Shown here: positions 14,474 to 15,222 of the stretch, in pieces
Numbering within the stretch: position 1 is the stretch's first letter
Layout of the letters: each line of letters starts with the position of its first letter
Assembly: GCA_002404295.1 (NCBI GenBank)
Contig: DHJK01000201.1
Span: forward strand, 383 to 15,604
Reading direction: 5' to 3'
DNA from: Legionellales bacterium UBA4722
GTDB taxonomy: Bacteria; Pseudomonadota; Gammaproteobacteria; DSM-16500
DNA: 15,222 nt
Position numbers and translations under genes: made by a program
Notes under the pieces: model-generated
Seen by the model: only the letters and a program-made list of their open reading frames with translations
What the model was told of the DNA's origin: nothing
The model's database searches: none

Positions 14474-14772
14474 TACCATCGAGCTAGATAAAGACGCAGA
14501 CCTATCCCTACCCCTTAACTGTCTCCCCGCAAAATTTTCGTCCACCGAGCCAGATAAAAACTCAGATCTATCGCGACCCCCCGAACTGTCTCCCCGCAAA
14601 ATTTTCATCCACCGAGCCAAATAAAAACTCAGATCTATCGCGAACCCCCGAACTGTCTCCCCGCAAAATTTTCATCCACCGAGCCAGATAAAAACTCAGA
14701 TCTATCGCGAACCCCCGAACTGTCTCCCCGCAAAATTTTCGTCCACCGAGCCAGATAAAAACTCAGATCTAT
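14474..14772. repeat. Tandem array of 67-bp units
   Basis: Units begin at 14474, 14541, 14608, 14675 and 14742, exactly 67 bp apart. The first is diverged, the next three are nearly identical, and the fifth is truncated where it turns into the left inverted repeat of the GIY-YIG element. Each unit contains TAAAAACTCAGATCTATCGC, which is the start of that inverted repeat, and AACTGTCTCCCCGC followed by AAAATTTTCG, which resembles its far part in reverse complement. There are no unique spacers. The array separates the MFS gene from the GIY-YIG element. Confidence 0.93.
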
Positions 14773-14800
14773 CACGAAAATTTGTGCGGGGTCCGGTTGC
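14756..14800 (+). repeat. Left terminal inverted repeat of the GIY-YIG element
   Basis: 45 bp starting TAAAAACTCA and ending GGTCCGGTTGC. It is the reverse complement of 15178-15222 at 44 of 45 positions. Its outer 17 bp coincide with the last, truncated unit of the 67-bp array. Confidence 0.9.
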
Positions 14801-14854
14801 AACCTCAAGTAGAAACTTCTTTATTGTAATAAACCAAACCAAGGAGACACCAAC

Positions 14855-15148
14855 ATGCGTAATCATAATTATTATGTTTATATTTTAACTCAGTCACAAA
14901 ACAGCGTATTCTACGTCGGCGTAACTAATAACTTAATTCGTCGAATAGATGAACATAAAATGGAATTAATAGATGGTTTCACGAAAAAATATAATGTAAA
15001 AATGTTAGTGTATTATGAGCATTTTAATAGCATCTACGATGCAATTTCACGTGAAAAAGTTATAAAAAAATGGAAAAGGCAGTACAAAATCAGTGCTATT
15101 GAGCGTATGAATCCACAATGGAAAGATTTATATTTTGAATTAAGTTAG
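14855..15148 (+). CDS. Small GIY-YIG nuclease (COG2827 type)
   Basis: This is a stand-alone GIY-YIG endonuclease domain of 97 aa with no added DNA-binding domain. The motif appears as YYVYI (Y7-I10) and FYVGVTNNLIRRIDEHK (Y20-V21-G22), with the catalytic Arg at R29 or R30 and H34. The metal-binding glutamate is probably E67 in AISREKVIKKWKR, and the family C-terminus NPQWKDL is at 86-92. AAGGAG lies 8 nt before the ATG. The gene starts 54 bp inside the left inverted repeat and stops 29 bp before the right one, so almost nothing else is carried. Genes of this family often occur in multiple copies per genome. Most lack a known function; DNA nicking or cutting at the repeats is plausible here but not shown. 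Confidence 0.93.
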   Translation: MRNHNYYVYILTQSQNSVFYVGVTNNLIRRIDEHKMELIDGFTKKYNVKMLVYYEHFNSIYDAISREKVIKKWKRQYKISAIERMNPQWKDLYFELS

Positions 15149-15177
15149 AGTTAGTGGCGTGGTTTGTACTGTTGGTC

Positions 15178-15222
15178 GCAACCGGACCCCGCACAAATTT
15201 TCGTGATAGACCTGAGTTTTTA
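15178..15222 (-). repeat. Right terminal inverted repeat of the GIY-YIG element
   Basis: 45 bp from GCAACCGGACC to GAGTTTTTA, the reverse complement of 14756-14800 with one mismatch (G against A in the CTCAG-GTCT region). It runs to the last base of the window, so its outer end is not seen. Confidence 0.9.

Larger units (their letters stand above)
14756..15222. mobile_element. Putative minimal mobile element with a GIY-YIG gene
   Basis: A single 97-aa GIY-YIG gene is enclosed by near-perfect 45-bp inverted repeats, giving a unit of at least 467 bp that may continue past the window edge. No transposase of a known insertion-sequence family is present. The left side is fused to a tandem array built from parts of the same repeat. 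Mobility is inferred from the architecture; no target-site duplication can be judged because the right boundary is outside the window. Confidence 0.6.

Noticed and set aside
14411..14620. 69-codon minus-strand open frame upstream of the MFS gene
   Set aside because: It is a translation across the 67-bp array, with repeating GRDRS-type words and no ribosome-binding site or family.
14474..14772. CRISPR array
   Set aside because: Units follow head to tail with no unique spacers, the 67-bp unit is repeated whole, and no cas genes are present.

Overview
The window looks like a chromosomal segment of an AT-rich gammaproteobacterium, most likely of the Legionellales/Coxiellales type. This rests on the tRNA-Ser/4.5S RNA/dnaX cluster, an SrkA kinase, a YiaD-like OmpA lipoprotein, a small secreted protein resembling the RT0821/Lpp0805 surface-antigen family, and a membrane protein with a U-box-like segment of the kind seen in host-adapted bacteria. 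The genus cannot be fixed from sequence alone.

Layout. Positions 1-133 hold repeat fragments and no recognisable gene. On the minus strand lie dnaX (134-1684), the 4.5S SRP RNA (1709-1819) and tRNA-Ser(GGA) (1826-1915). From 1916 to 5060 two genes, an unrecognised orphan ORF (2393-3334, +) and srkA (3506-4486, -), sit among four large palindromic elements. Two of these are 241-bp copies of one element in opposite orientation, whose stems differ by compensating changes. The other two are hairpins with 43-48 bp arms that share a GTCATTGCGA edge. From 5061 to 9705 is a plus-strand envelope cluster: an orphan tonB, an OmpA/glycine-zipper lipoprotein, a small secreted surface-antigen-like protein, and a DUF1259-like secreted protein with a repetitive C-terminal tail. 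A DusB-type tRNA-dihydrouridine synthase ends the run. From 9827 to 14391 everything is on the minus strand: an MFS exporter, phenylalanine-4-hydroxylase and an HI0933-type flavoprotein are tightly spaced and probably co-transcribed. The U-box-like membrane protein downstream has its own strong sigma-70-type promoter.

From 14474 to the window edge is a mobile or repeat zone. A head-to-tail array of 67-bp units runs into a 45-bp terminal inverted repeat that brackets a single 97-aa GIY-YIG nuclease gene. The array motif GCGGGGAGACAG recurs at positions 1-23. The best candidates for something undescribed are this GIY-YIG/inverted-repeat unit with its array, the covarying 241-bp element pair, and the U-box-like membrane protein.

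Gene-poor stretches. 1916-2392 holds a possible tRNA promoter and one 241-bp element. 4487-5060 holds a 43-bp-arm hairpin, the second 241-bp element and a possible tonB promoter; I see nothing else in 4504-4597. 14392-14854 holds the MFS leader, the 67-bp array and the left inverted repeat.
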